A stretch of DNA of 64,000 nt from Paenibacillus azoreducens. Its GTDB lineage: Bacteria > Bacillota > Bacilli > Paenibacillales > Paenibacillaceae. This document shows positions 43,965-53,730 of this stretch, in pieces (the first letter of the stretch is position 1; each line of letters starts with the position of its first letter). The position numbers and the translations under genes are program-made. The notes beneath the pieces are model-generated. The model had not been told where the DNA came from. It worked only from the letters and a program-made list of their open reading frames with translations, and ran no database searches. The DNA lies in contig NZ_AP025343.1 of the NCBI RefSeq assembly GCF_021654775.1, positions 3,315,501 to 3,379,500 of the forward strand. The letters are read 5' to 3'.

Positions 43965-45212
43965 ATGAATAAATGGAACAAATCGGCATTGCTAATTTTC
44001 GGTATCGGATTTTCCAACTTGGGTAACTGGATTTACTTTGTGGCCATAAACCTGCTTATCATTCAAATCACGGGTTCTGCGGCAGCGGTTGCGGGGTATT
44101 TTGTTGTCAAACCGATTGCCATGCTGCTGACCAATTTATGGGCAGGAAGTGTGATCGACCGCGTAAATATCCGCAAGCTGATGATCGGCGTCGACGTCAT
44201 CCGCGGGCTGCTTATTGCCGTCATACCGCTGCTGCCTTCCATTTGGATGATCTATGCGGTTACTTTTATGGTGAGCATCGCCGGATCCTTTTTTGGTCCA
44301 GCTTCGAATGTGTATATCGCCAAACTCGTTCCGGAAAGCCGCCGCCAACGCTTTAATTCCATCATGAGCATGACAAACTCGGGAGCGTTTTTGCTTGGGC
44401 CGGCCATTTCGGGACTCCTCATTAATCTGACCAATACGAGTTTCAGTATTTTTTTTAACGCAGCAAGCTTTTTTGTGTGCGCATTCTTCATCTATCTGCT
44501 CCCGAATGTACATATGGATCGGAAAGAGAGCCATGAACGGATGCGTTTCCGCATGTTGGTGGAAGATTGGAAGATCGTGCTGCGCTTTGTTAAAGCATCG
44601 ACTTTTTTTACGAGCATATTTGTCCTGATGCAGGTGGCCATGTTCATCGGTTTTTCGATCGATTCTCAGGAAGCCACGTACATAAAAATGCATTTGAAGC
44701 TATCTGAAAAAGATTATGGCAATCTGCTAAGCTTGACGGGTATTGGTTCGCTTTCCGGTTCTTTTCTGGCAACGCTGCTGTCTAAAAGATTATCTTATCG
44801 TCTTTTTATCACTGCGGGACTTCTGGTTACCAGCCTTTGCTATTTGTGGTTTTATGCTTCTTGGAGTTTCTTTTCGGCTACGGCTGCGTTCATGCTGCTG
44901 GGATTTTCGATGTCTTTTGCAAGCTCGGGTTATGCAACCTTCTTTCAAAAACATGTACCTGCCGATATCATGGGCCGATTCGGAAGTTTGGCCGATATGT
45001 CGCAAAGCATCATTACCATTGTGCTGACGCTTCTGGTGGGATTTTTGTCAGAGCTTTTCTCGGTTCAAATGGTCTGCATCATTGCTGCGGGAATTGCTGC
45101 GGTAGTGTGCGGAGTATTGATTGTCAAATCCTTCTCTGCCGCCGGCAGCCGTTTTTTTCTCTTGAAAGGGGAACGTTTGCAGGTTAAAAACGGGGCTGAC
45201 ATAGGCGCTTAA
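43965..45212 (+). CDS. MFS transporter
   Basis: A 415-residue inner-membrane carrier with about 12 hydrophobic segments. The stretch WAGSVIDRVNIRKLMIG between helices 2 and 3 is the MFS loop (GxxxDRxxR type), and repeated segments such as PALSG-like AISGLLINLTN are typical of the DHA3/MefA-like group of efflux proteins. GAGAGGTG lies before the ATG. Substrate unknown; monocistronic. Confidence 0.85.
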   Translation: MNKWNKSALLIFGIGFSNLGNWIYFVAINLLIIQITGSAAAVAGYFVVKPIAMLLTNLWAGSVIDRVNIRKLMIGVDVIRGLLIAVIPLLPSIWMIYAVTFMVSIAGSFFGPASNVYIAKLVPESRRQRFNSIMSMTNSGAFLLGPAISGLLINLTNTSFSIFFNAASFFVCAFFIYLLPNVHMDRKESHERMRFRMLVEDWKIVLRFVKASTFFTSIFVLMQVAMFIGFSIDSQEATYIKMHLKLSEKDYGNLLSLTGIGSLSGSFLATLLSKRLSYRLFITAGLLVTSLCYLWFYASWSFFSATAAFMLLGFSMSFASSGYATFFQKHVPADIMGRFGSLADMSQSIITIVLTLLVGFLSELFSVQMVCIIAAGIAAVVCGVLIVKSFSAAGSRFFLLKGERLQVKNGADIGA

Positions 45213-45358
45213 AATGCATTGCCCTGTTTCACATAAGCTTAAGTTGAGTCAAATGCAGCTCGATCATGGTCCGCTTTTTCTATGAAAATATAAGATGACT
45301 TTGGGCAGACTGATTCGCCGGCGTCGATGTTCATTTTGTGACATGCTTTGGTGAAAAC

Positions 45359-45387
45359 TTGTTCATCCGCTGATTTCAAGCTATAAT
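45359..45387 (+). promoter_or_regulatory. Promoter of the yebC-type gene
   Basis: TTGTTC (45359-45364), 17 bases, TATAAT (45382-45387). It lies about 115 bases before the gene. Nothing else is seen in the gap 45213-45503. Confidence 0.65.
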
Positions 45388-45503
45388 ATACCAGTGTATT
45401 CAGGCGCGATCAGGAAAATAATAGACCAATTTGGGCAGCCATTTTCTTGATTTGCCTTATAAGACCGATGTCAAGAATCAATAGTGAAAGAGAGCGGAAA
45501 AGT

Positions 45504-46226
45504 ATGGGTCGTAAGTGGAATAATATCAAAGAAAAGAAAGCTTCGAAAGACGCAAATACAAGCCGTATATATGCCAAATTTGGCCGTGAGATTTATGTGG
45601 TTGCCAAACAGGGCGAACCCGATCCGGAATCGAACCGCGCACTGAAGGTTGTTCTGGAACGCGCGAAAACATACAATGTGCCGAAAGCCATTATTGACCG
45701 CGCATTGGAAAAGGCGAGAGGCAATTCAGACGAAATATATGACGAACTCCGTTATGAAGGTTTTGGTCCCAACGGATCGATGGTTATCGTAGACGCACTC
45801 ACGAATAACGTTAACCGTACAGCATCCGAAGTCCGTGCGGCATTTAATAAGAACGGCGGAAATCTTGGCGTCAGCGGTTCCGTTGCTTATATGTTTGACC
45901 AAACCGCCGTCATCGGCATTGAAGGCAAAACGGCTGACGAAGTGCTTGAACTGATGATGGAAGCGGACGTTGATGTGCGCGATATCATCGAGGAAGACGA
46001 AGCCGTTATCGTATACGCCGAACCGGATCAGTTCCAGGCGGTTCAAGACGCTTTCAAGGCTGCAGGCATTACGGAATTTACTATCGCCGAACTGACGATG
46101 CTTGCGCAAACTCATTTGACGCTGCCGGCGGATGTCCTGCCGCAGTTCGAGAAAATGATCGATGTGCTTGAAGATCTGGAAGACGTTCAGCATGTATATC
46201 ATAACGTCGAATTCGACGAGGAATAA
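45504..46226 (+). CDS. YebC/PmpR family protein
   Basis: A 240-residue YebC/TACO1-family protein. [20 protein letters not shown] and [20 protein letters not shown] are the invariant N-terminal block; the acidic second half is typical. Members act as transcription regulators in some species and help ribosomes through difficult proline stretches in others. The start at 45504 matches the family's MGRKW; the longer frame from 45447 does not. Followed by a terminator. Confidence 0.92.
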   Translation: MGRKWNNIKEKKASKDANTSRIYAKFGREIYVVAKQGEPDPESNRALKVVLERAKTYNVPKAIIDRALEKARGNSDEIYDELRYEGFGPNGSMVIVDALTNNVNRTASEVRAAFNKNGGNLGVSGSVAYMFDQTAVIGIEGKTADEVLELMMEADVDVRDIIEEDEAVIVYAEPDQFQAVQDAFKAAGITEFTIAELTMLAQTHLTLPADVLPQFEKMIDVLEDLEDVQHVYHNVEFDEE

Positions 46227-46241
46227 AATACGAATCGAATC

Positions 46242-46275
46242 AAGGCCTGTTCCGGTTATCGGAGCGGGCCTTTTC
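46242..46275 (+). terminator. Terminator after the YebC-type gene
   Basis: AAGGCCTGTTCCG pairs with CGGAGCGGGCCTT, ending in TTTTCC. Confidence 0.75.
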
Positions 46276-46415
46276 CAGCTTTATAGGGTTATTTCAGCAA
46301 TCAAGAAATCATCCGGTTTTCAAGAAAAACGCATGTAAAATATATACATATTATGATATGATCAGGCGGAGATCATTTTTTGGCGCCAAACAATCCAAGA
46401 GAGGAGAGTGACCAC

Positions 46416-47456
46416 TTGGCGAAACTGAAGGATATCGCAGAGCGGGTTGGCGTGTCCATATCGACCGTCTCCCGAGCGTTCAGCAATGATACAAGCCGTC
46501 CGGTAAATGAGGAAACGAAGCGGAAAATCAGGGAAGTCGCGCGTGAACTCGGCTACCGAATTCAAGAGGAAGTTCAAGCGGAGTCCGGTACCGCCCACAA
46601 GCATATCGCCTGCGTCATACCACAGCAGTTGATCGAAAACCACCCGTATTTCAGCGAGGTTCTTGCCGGATTTCACGATCGCATGAATGAACTCGGCCAT
46701 CCTCCGGCCATTGTCCGGACCTTGGATGAAGTGAGCGGTTCCGACGGAATCCAGAGTTTGATTCGGGAGTCGGGAATACAGGGGGTTGTCATTATTAGCT
46801 GGTATGATCCCAAACTGATCGAGCGGCTAGAAGAGGAGGGCATTGCCATCTTGGGGGTCAGTTTGAACGATGAAAGACTGACCGTGCCTATCGTAGACTG
46901 CGACCGCATTTTTTCCGCAAGGATGGCTGTCCGCCATTTGATTGGACAAGGCCATCGCCGGATCGGTTTTATCGGGGGACCTGCATACTCCCGGAAGATG
47001 GACGATGACGAACGGTTTGTCGGGTACAAATTCGCCATGATGGAAGCTGGTTTGAGTTTGCCCGAGGGCTGGATCGTCAATACGAACTGGGACGTGGATC
47101 TTAGCTACAGCTTGCTGACGGGACTACTTTCCAACCATCCTAAAAATGAATGGCCTACGGCCTTCTTTTGCGCCAGCGATATGCTTGCCATTCCGGCTAT
47201 GCGGGCCGTTGTCGAGCAAGACGGACGGATCCCACAGGATATCGCATTTGTCGGCATGGACGATATCTCATTTGCGCAATATACGAATCCTCCGCTATCT
47301 TCGATACATGTGCCCAAATACGAAATTGGAAGGGTAGCCGCGCAGTTCATGATCGATTATTTGGATGGGGATTATCCGGCGCTGCCAAAAATTCTGCTGC
47401 CATGCCGATTGATTATCCGCGAGTCTTCAAGCTGTATACGTACAGAAAATTATTAG
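46416..47456 (+). CDS. LacI family transcriptional regulator
   Basis: A 346-residue regulator: the N-terminal AKLKDIAERVGVSISTVSRA is the LacI HTH and hinge helix, and the rest is a periplasmic-binding-protein fold (GVVIISWYDP, RRIGFIGGPAYSRK, FVGMDDISFAQY). The start is TTG 46416, 9 bases after AGAGGAGAG, so the protein starts right before the HTH; the TTG at 46380 gives a meaningless extension. The sugar ABC genes start 850 bases downstream, and TCCAAA-type sites in between may be its operators (inference). Confidence 0.9.
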   Translation: MAKLKDIAERVGVSISTVSRAFSNDTSRPVNEETKRKIREVARELGYRIQEEVQAESGTAHKHIACVIPQQLIENHPYFSEVLAGFHDRMNELGHPPAIVRTLDEVSGSDGIQSLIRESGIQGVVIISWYDPKLIERLEEEGIAILGVSLNDERLTVPIVDCDRIFSARMAVRHLIGQGHRRIGFIGGPAYSRKMDDDERFVGYKFAMMEAGLSLPEGWIVNTNWDVDLSYSLLTGLLSNHPKNEWPTAFFCASDMLAIPAMRAVVEQDGRIPQDIAFVGMDDISFAQYTNPPLSSIHVPKYEIGRVAAQFMIDYLDGDYPALPKILLPCRLIIRESSSCIRTENY

Positions 47457-47521
47457 AAGAAGATTCACGAATTTTATTAAAGGTCATCCATCTTTTACGT
47501 AATTGTTTTTGAAAAAAGAAC

Positions 47522-47557
47522 AAGCCTGATCATCCAAGATGATATCAGGTTTTTTTG
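47522..47557 (+). terminator. Terminator after the LacI gene
   Basis: CCTGAT/ATCAGG with inner ATC/GAT, followed by seven T. Confidence 0.8.
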
Positions 47558-47587
47558 CTGTTTCGGACATGCATCTTGACGAATTCT

Positions 47588-47885
47588 ATCCAAAACAGTC
47601 CAAAAATAATGTTTGACAATCCAAATAACTCTATATTATGATGAGAAAAATTAAATGATTTTGGCGCATACATCCAAAGTTTTTTGGATAATAAGGGGAT
47701 CGCCCTATTTTTTTTAATGATATTTGGTTGCGCTTACAAAACAAATTCTTTTCATAAATATCGAGATCTACGGCTCTTTTTGCCATTGTTAACATTCTGG
47801 TTTACTCCATCTCTAAATTCCACAATCCCATCATGAGTTATCCGACGAACTAACCAAATTTCATTATCCAAAAACATCCAAAAAA
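47588..47885 (+). promoter_or_regulatory. Cluster of TCCAAA sites and promoter upstream of the sugar ABC genes
   Basis: TCCAAA occurs at 47589, 47599, 47620, 47673, 47867 and 47877 on the plus strand, each preceded by A or G, and once in a palindrome, ATCCAAAGTTTTTTGGAT (47672-47689). A promoter-like TTGACA (47613-47618) with TTATGA 17 bases on (47636-47641) lies among them. The density suggests binding sites for one regulator, most simply the LacI protein upstream. Confidence 0.5.
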
Positions 47886-47942
47886 TTTCTATATAAATTG
47901 AACAAAAGAAACAGATAAGGACAGGCAAAAGGGGGAAATGAT

Positions 47943-48090
47943 TCTGGAGAAGCGGAGCGTTCGCCTTTGTGAGTAGATTTCTACCATAGATCAGGTTAAA
48001 TCATAGAAATCTGGGAGCAACAGCGATCGAAAGAACATTTCACCCGGCTGCCTTCTTCCGTTCATAATCATTGGTTCAACTTATATAGAA
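47943..48090 (+). repeat. Dispersed repeat with CAACAGCGATCG core, copy A
   Basis: Contains GAAATCTGGGAG followed by CAACAGCGATCGAAAGAAC (48018-48036) and a tail with GGCTGCC and TTGGTTCAACTTA. The upstream ATTTCTA can pair with TAGAAAT near 48006. Copies or fragments lie at 51864-51894 and 58260-58340. No coding frame is conserved among copies. Nothing else is supported between here and the permease gene. Confidence 0.65.
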
Positions 48091-48304
48091 ACTTTTTACA
48101 CCAACGTCCAGTTCCAATTATCGCTGTTTGATTCCTTTATATAGATTGGTTCCATGTCTTTCGGGACAAAGATTGCAGTTTTGCTTTATTGATCTACTGC
48201 GTTATTGCATTAATGCTTGAAGGAGGTCTGATAACCGAGCCCAGCTTTTTCAGATGGTAAAAATGAAGCTGCTTGCATGTTCAAAATCAGGGAGGGGATC
48301 ACAC

Positions 48305-49267
48305 GTGGCCGAGATTAAAGGATCTACGCTTGCCGGAACACTACCGGAAACAAAGCGGGAATCCAAACGAAAATGGAGCCGCATTGCGCGAAACTGGCAG
48401 TTGTATTTGCTCATATTGCCTGTTGTTGCCTATTACATCCTGTTTCACTATGTGCCGATGTACGGCATCCAAATCGCATTTAAGGATTTTATCGCCACCA
48501 AAGGGATTACAGGCAGCCCATGGGTGGGCACCGAGCACTTTGAACGATTTTTCCACAGTTATTTCTTTTGGCGGTTGATCAAAAATACGCTGGGACTCGG
48601 TCTCTACAGCCTTGCAGTAGGATTCCCGATCCCGATCATTCTGGCGCTGCTGATGAATGAGGCCAAATCGGCCAAATTCAAAAAATTCGTTCAAACCGTC
48701 ACTTATGCGCCGCATTTTCTGTCAACGGTCGTCGTGGTCGGCATGATGATGATTTTCTTATCGCCGCGTTACGGGATGGTCAATCATTTGATCACGATGT
48801 TTGGGGGCCATCCGATCAACTTTATGGCGGAACCCGGCTGGTTTAAATCGCTGTATGTATTTTCCGATGTATGGCAGACGATGGGATGGAGTTCGATTAT
48901 TTATCTGGCCGCCCTGGCCGGGATAGACAATCAGCTGCATGAAGCGGCCCGCGTGGACGGAGCCGGAAGATTGCGGCGGATCTGGCATATTAACCTGCCC
49001 GGTATCCGGCCGACGATTATTATCCTGCTTATTTTGAATATCGGCAGCATCATGGGCATCGGTTTCGAGAAAGTGCTCCTGATGCAAAACAACCTGAACA
49101 TGGAAACCTCGGACATCATCTCAACCTATGTATACCGCGCGGGGATCCAAGGAGCCGAATACAGCTTTTCCGCCGCCATTGGATTGTTTAATTCCGTCAT
49201 TAACTTTATCTTGTTGATCTCTGTCAACTGGGTTACAAAACGCATGAGCGACACAAGTCTATGGTGA
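48305..49267 (+). CDS. Sugar ABC transporter permease (LplB/YtcP type)
   Basis: First inner-membrane subunit of an importer, about 320 residues and six membrane helices. The EAA loop is EAARVDGAGRLRRIWHINLP, where the ATPase docks, and YVPMYGIQIAFKDF is typical of the LplB group. The start is GTG 48305, preceded by GGGAGGGG; in-frame ATGs upstream lack ribosome sites. It forms a unit with the next permease (12 bases apart) and binding protein. No ATPase gene is present, which is usual in paenibacilli, where a shared MsmK-type ATPase serves many such systems (inference). Confidence 0.9.
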   Translation: MAEIKGSTLAGTLPETKRESKRKWSRIARNWQLYLLILPVVAYYILFHYVPMYGIQIAFKDFIATKGITGSPWVGTEHFERFFHSYFFWRLIKNTLGLGLYSLAVGFPIPIILALLMNEAKSAKFKKFVQTVTYAPHFLSTVVVVGMMMIFLSPRYGMVNHLITMFGGHPINFMAEPGWFKSLYVFSDVWQTMGWSSIIYLAALAGIDNQLHEAARVDGAGRLRRIWHINLPGIRPTIIILLILNIGSIMGIGFEKVLLMQNNLNMETSDIISTYVYRAGIQGAEYSFSAAIGLFNSVINFILLISVNWVTKRMSDTSLW

Positions 49268-49279
49268 GGAGGAAATGGA

Positions 49280-50164
49280 ATGCTTTTGGAATCCCGGGGC
49301 GACCGCGTTTTTAATGCCTTGATTTATCTCATTCTCGGATTGGTTACCATCATTGTGTTATATCCGCTCGTATTTGTGTTCAGCGCATCCATTAGCGATC
49401 CGCAGACGGTTCTGCGCGGGGAGATGCTGCTGTGGCCGAAAGGAATCAACCTGAATTCCTATGCCAAAATTTTTCAAAACAAAGATATTCTATCCGGTTT
49501 TTCCAACACGCTGCTGTATACTTCCGTCGGTACGCTGATTAACCTGGGCATGACCATCATAGCGGCGTATCCGCTGTCGCGGAAGGATTTTGTGGGAAGA
49601 AACTGGTTTATGGGGCTTTTTGTGTTCACGATGTTTTTTGGGGGCGGCTTGATCCCGACGTATCTGTTGATTAAAGACCTTGGGATGCTGAACTCGTTTT
49701 GGGTCATGATTATTCCGAATGCGGTGTCGATTTGGAACATTATCATTATGCGCACCTTTTTTCAGCAGTCCATTCCTTACGAACTGCAGGAGGCGGCGAC
49801 GATCGACGGCTGCTCCAACATTCAAATTTTGAACCGCATCATTTTGCCTCTGTCGATGCCGATTATCGCGGTGATGATTCTGTTTTATGCCGTCGGCCAC
49901 TGGAATGCGTTCTTCAACGCGCTTTTGTATCTCTCGGATAAGGATAAGTTCCCGCTCCAACTGATCCTGCGCGAAATTCTGATTCAGGGGCAAACCAGCG
50001 ACATGGTCAAAATGTCCACCGAATCGGCGATCAAGCAGCAGCGCGAGGTGGAGGGAATTAAATACGCGGTGCTTGTTGTGGCCAATATTCCGGTGCTGAT
50101 TTTGTATCCTTTCCTGCAAAGATATTTTGTCAAAGGCGTAATGATTGGTGCCATCAAAGGGTAA
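49280..50164 (+). CDS. Carbohydrate ABC transporter permease (YtcP/MalG type)
   Basis: Second membrane subunit, 294 residues, six predicted helices. The EAA loop reads ELQEAATIDGCSNIQILNRI, followed by LPLSMPIIAVM. GAGGAGGAAATGG lies before the ATG. Pairs with the permease upstream and the lipoprotein downstream. Confidence 0.92.
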   Translation: MLLESRGDRVFNALIYLILGLVTIIVLYPLVFVFSASISDPQTVLRGEMLLWPKGINLNSYAKIFQNKDILSGFSNTLLYTSVGTLINLGMTIIAAYPLSRKDFVGRNWFMGLFVFTMFFGGGLIPTYLLIKDLGMLNSFWVMIIPNAVSIWNIIIMRTFFQQSIPYELQEAATIDGCSNIQILNRIILPLSMPIIAVMILFYAVGHWNAFFNALLYLSDKDKFPLQLILREILIQGQTSDMVKMSTESAIKQQREVEGIKYAVLVVANIPVLILYPFLQRYFVKGVMIGAIKG

Positions 50165-50212
50165 GCCCCTTGAATGGATAAAAGATGATGAGTCAAAGGG
50201 AGGAAGCGAAAG

Positions 50213-51835
50213 ATGAAGGGAAGCAAAAGGGGGAAAATGCTGCTGGCCTGCTTGGTTTCCATGACTGTTCTGGCAGGATGCGGCTCTGGCAAGTCAGATG
50301 ATGCGGGAGGAGGCAAGGCGAAGGATGCGGAGCAAGCCAAGATCAACGCAAACGGTTTTCCGATTGTGAATGACAACATGACGGTGTCGGCTTTTGCCGC
50401 CAAATTTTTTGCCAACGCGGATTGGAATAAAATCAGGTTGTGGACCGATTACGAGAAAAAGACCAATATCCATGTGAATTGGGAAACCGTCCAGACCGAA
50501 ACATTAAAAGAAAAACGGAATCTGCTGCTGGCCGGTAACGATTATCCGGAATTGTTTTATGCGTCTGCTTTCTCGCGGTCGGATCTGCTGAAATACGGAA
50601 AACAGGGAGTTTTTCTCCCGCTGAATGATTTGATTGACAAATATGCCCCTAACTTCAAGGCGCTGATGGACAAATACCCGATTATCGCCAAGGGCATCAC
50701 GATGCCGGATGGCAACATTTACGGTCTACCGACCGTTTACGATCCCGAATTTAAATCCGTCTTGTACGGTACGCCTTGGGTGAAGCAGGAGTGGCTGGAT
50801 AAGCTGGGGTTAAAGCAGCCGGAGTCGCTCGACGATTTTTACAATATGCTAAAAGCGTTTAAGGAAAAGGATCCGAACGGTAACGGCCAGAAGGATGAAA
50901 TCGCTTGGGGAGCCGTCGGCACGACCGGTATCGTCAACTATTTGCGGGGTTCCTTCGGACTGAACAATCACGGTACTTCCAACATCAACGTCGATACGGA
51001 TCCGGAAACCGGCAAGGTGCGGTTTATCCCGACTGATCCGCGATACAAGGAACTGTTGCAATTTGTCAACAAGCTTTATAAAGACGGCCTGCTGGAGCAG
51101 GACATCGTGTCGGTCAAGAGCACCGAAGTGGATTCCAAAGGGATGGAAGGACTGATCGGCGTGGTCGACAATGTCGATCCGGTGGCGATTTACAATCAAA
51201 AAGGTTATGTCGGACTGAACGTATTAAAGGGGCCGCATGGTGACCAGCAATATACCGCTTACGGTTCCCCGCTCGGCAACATCGGCATGTTCGTGCTCAC
51301 GGATAAGGCAAAAAACCCTGAAGCGATGATCAGATGGATGGATTACTTCTACAGCGACGAAGGCATCAAACTTTTCTTCATGGGCTGGAAGGATGAAACC
51401 TACACCGAAGGCGCAAACGGCAGCGTCGATTATACGGATGAAATTAAAAACAACCCGAATGGCCTGAATTTGGACCAAGCGATTGGGCAATATTTGATTT
51501 GGCCTGGCGGTTATTACCCCGGTTTTGTGAAGCAGCAGTATTTCAAAGGGGCTGAAGGCCTGCCGACTTCGGTCGAAAACGCCAAGAAAGCTGAGCCTTA
51601 TGCATTGAAGCAGGATCAAGTCTGGCCGCCGTTCAACTTTACGCAGGACGAACAAAGCGAATTGACCACCATTCAAACCGATATTGATACCTATGTTTTG
51701 GAAATGAGAGACAAATTCATCACGGGTAATGAATCATTCGATAACTGGGACCAATACGTTGCGGCACTGGATAAAATGGGCGTTAAACGGTATGTGGAGA
51801 TCTATCAATCCGCTGCCGAGCGTTATGCCAAATAA
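50213..51835 (+). CDS. Extracellular sugar-binding lipoprotein
   Basis: A 540-residue solute-binding protein (LplA/YtcQ type). The lipobox LAGC (VSMTVLAGCGSG) gives a diacylglycerol-anchored cysteine near residue 23. The mature part follows the type-1 binding protein pattern (LLAGNDYPELFYASAFSR, YGLPTVYDPEF, WLDKLGLKQPESLDDFYNML, DPNGNGQKDEIAWG, an EF-hand-like calcium loop). AGGGAGGAAGC lies before the ATG. It feeds the two permeases upstream. Substrate probably an oligosaccharide or sugar derivative, not determined. Confidence 0.92.
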   Translation: MKGSKRGKMLLACLVSMTVLAGCGSGKSDDAGGGKAKDAEQAKINANGFPIVNDNMTVSAFAAKFFANADWNKIRLWTDYEKKTNIHVNWETVQTETLKEKRNLLLAGNDYPELFYASAFSRSDLLKYGKQGVFLPLNDLIDKYAPNFKALMDKYPIIAKGITMPDGNIYGLPTVYDPEFKSVLYGTPWVKQEWLDKLGLKQPESLDDFYNMLKAFKEKDPNGNGQKDEIAWGAVGTTGIVNYLRGSFGLNNHGTSNINVDTDPETGKVRFIPTDPRYKELLQFVNKLYKDGLLEQDIVSVKSTEVDSKGMEGLIGVVDNVDPVAIYNQKGYVGLNVLKGPHGDQQYTAYGSPLGNIGMFVLTDKAKNPEAMIRWMDYFYSDEGIKLFFMGWKDETYTEGANGSVDYTDEIKNNPNGLNLDQAIGQYLIWPGGYYPGFVKQQYFKGAEGLPTSVENAKKAEPYALKQDQVWPPFNFTQDEQSELTTIQTDIDTYVLEMRDKFITGNESFDNWDQYVAALDKMGVKRYVEIYQSAAERYAK

Positions 51836-51863
51836 TAAGCTATGACAACAAAAAAATAGGCTA

Positions 51864-51894
51864 GAAATTTGAAGACAACAGCGATCGGAAGAAC
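51864..51894 (+). repeat. CAACAGCGATCG repeat core, copy C
   Basis: GAAATTTGAAGA followed by CAACAGCGATCGGAAGAAC (51876-51894). Only the core matches copies A and B. It lies in the 212-base gap between the binding-protein gene and the dehydrogenase gene. Confidence 0.6.
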
Positions 51895-52047
51895 GATCCG
51901 TAACCGTAGCGGTCAACTCGCATAATATGTCAACCACGAGTTAAGGATTGAGCCATAAAAAACGAATCCATTTAAGCACGAGTCTCGCAATCTACCGAAG
52001 CACCCGTGTAGGGATTTCCATTCTAATGAAGGTAGGGGAGAACGAAC

Positions 52048-53322
52048 ATGAAAGAGCAAAAGGTTAAGGCTGTTTTGATCGGAGCGGGAGCTAGGGGCGG
52101 CAGTTACGCCAGATATGCCTTGGATTATCCGCATGAACTTGAAATTGTTGCCGTCGCAGAAGCCGACCCTGTGCGCCGGGCAAGATTTGCGGAAAAGCAC
52201 AATATTCCGCCAGAGCGCTGCTATAAATCCTGGGAGCTGCTGCTGAAGGAACCCCGATTGGCCGAGATTGCATTCATTTGTACGCAGGATCAAATGCACT
52301 ATGATCCGACCATGCAGGCTTTGCAGCAAAAATACCACGTGATGCTGGAAAAGCCGATGTCGCCGTCGCCGGCAGAGTGCATCGAAATGGAGCTGATGGC
52401 GCAGAAACAAAACCGGCAGCTCACGATCTGCCATGTGCTTCGGTATACGCCATTTTGGAGTACCCTCAAGCAAGTGATCCAGGAAGGGAAAATCGGCGAA
52501 ATCGTCTCGATCCAGCTGAATGAAAATGTTGGGTATTGGCATATCGCCCACAGCTTTGTGCGCGGGAACTGGAACAACTCCGATACTTCCAGTCCGATGA
52601 TTCTGGCCAAATCCTGTCATGACATGGATGTTCTCTCCTGGCTGATGGACCGGCCATGTGAAAGGGTCAGCTCATTCGGCTCCCTGAAATATTTCCATGA
52701 GGGAAATGCGCCGGCCGGGTCCGGCGATCGTTGTCTGGATTGCGCCGTGGAGCCTACTTGCGCTTATTCAGCGCCCCGTTTCTATCTGAGCGATGAATTC
52801 CGGGGCTGGGCGGGTCATTTCACGCCGGAACTGACGAAACCGAATATTATACAGGGCTTAAAGGAAACGGACTACGGACGCTGCGTATTTAGAAGCGACA
52901 ATAATGTCGTCGACCATCAGGTGGTGAATATGGAGTTCGAAGGCGGAGCGACTGCGATGTTCAGCATGTGCGGATTTACGTTCGAGCAGGAACGGAGAAT
53001 TCAGATCATGGGGACGCAAGGAGAGCTGCGCGGCGAAGAAGATCGGATCACGCTGTATGATTTTCTTACACATAAGAAAACGACGATTGAGATTCCTTCC
53101 CAAACCAGCGGGCATGGCGGCGGCGACAGCGGTATCGTCCGGGATTTCCTGAACCAGGTACGAGGAAGAAGCGACCGGGAAAGCTTGACTTCCGCCTCTG
53201 CTTCCGTCCGCAGCCATATGATCGCTTTTGCCGCGGAAGCTTCCCGCTTGGATCGCGGGCAGTCCATCGAATTAAATGAGTTTATGAATCAATATAGGCC
53301 GGACTCTATTCAAACAAACTAG
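52048..53322 (+). CDS. Gfo/Idh/MocA family oxidoreductase
   Basis: A 424-residue NAD(P)-dependent sugar dehydrogenase-like protein. The Rossmann loop is LIGAGARGGSYARYALDYP, with EKPMSPSPAE carrying the conserved EKP lysine. An insert with Cys residues (CLDCAVEPTCAY, about 225-240) marks the subfamily acting on glycosides or inositols and could bind a metal. AGGTAGGGGAG lies upstream of the ATG. Its place after the sugar ABC genes suggests it acts on the imported sugar. Confidence 0.9.
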   Translation: MKEQKVKAVLIGAGARGGSYARYALDYPHELEIVAVAEADPVRRARFAEKHNIPPERCYKSWELLLKEPRLAEIAFICTQDQMHYDPTMQALQQKYHVMLEKPMSPSPAECIEMELMAQKQNRQLTICHVLRYTPFWSTLKQVIQEGKIGEIVSIQLNENVGYWHIAHSFVRGNWNNSDTSSPMILAKSCHDMDVLSWLMDRPCERVSSFGSLKYFHEGNAPAGSGDRCLDCAVEPTCAYSAPRFYLSDEFRGWAGHFTPELTKPNIIQGLKETDYGRCVFRSDNNVVDHQVVNMEFEGGATAMFSMCGFTFEQERRIQIMGTQGELRGEEDRITLYDFLTHKKTTIEIPSQTSGHGGGDSGIVRDFLNQVRGRSDRESLTSASASVRSHMIAFAAEASRLDRGQSIELNEFMNQYRPDSIQTN

Positions 53323-53342
53323 CGGCAAATATAGCTTGAGTG

Positions 53343-53386
53343 AAAAAGATCTGCTCCTTCATAGGGTTCGGGGGCAGATCTTTTTG
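53343..53386 (+). terminator. Terminator after the Gfo/Idh/MocA gene
   Basis: AAAGATCTGC pairs with GCAGATCTTT, ending TTTTTGC. It also faces the convergent small gene at 53399. Confidence 0.85.
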
Positions 53387-53398
53387 CATCGAACAGCG

Positions 53399-53710
53399 CT
53401 AGTCCAATACATTCATCGAAGCGATATGCTCTTTGGTTTCACCCGTTCCGAGTTCGTGCAGCAGCCGATAAATATTTTTCAGGTCCCGTTCGTATAAGTT
53501 ATTGTCATTGTCATAATGCTCGGGAATGCCGGGATAGTGCATGCGGAAATAAGTCTCCATATCAAAGTGGTACATGGAATCAAATAAAGCGTGCAGCTGG
53601 CTCACCTCATCCGGGGTTGCTTCAATCTCCAGTTCATAAGCGGCGTCGCCCTGCTGTTCCATGATCGTTCTGGACTGTACGGACACGTAATATCTTTTTT
53701 TATTGTTCAA
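53399..53710 (-). CDS. Conserved hypothetical protein, 103 residues
   Basis: An acidic soluble protein starting at TTG 53710, 8 bases after AGGAGTG. It opens NNKKRYYVSVQSRTIMEQQG and continues YELEIEATPDEVSQLHALF, alternating strand and helix; no family is recognised. Codon use fits the neighbours. It lies 20 bases downstream of a small membrane protein on the same strand, and the two probably form a unit. Confidence 0.7.
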   Translation of the reverse strand: MNNKKRYYVSVQSRTIMEQQGDAAYELEIEATPDEVSQLHALFDSMYHFDMETYFRMHYPGIPEHYDNDNNLYERDLKNIYRLLHELGTGETKEHIASMNVLD

Positions 53711-53730
53711 GGCAAGACACTCCTATCGAT

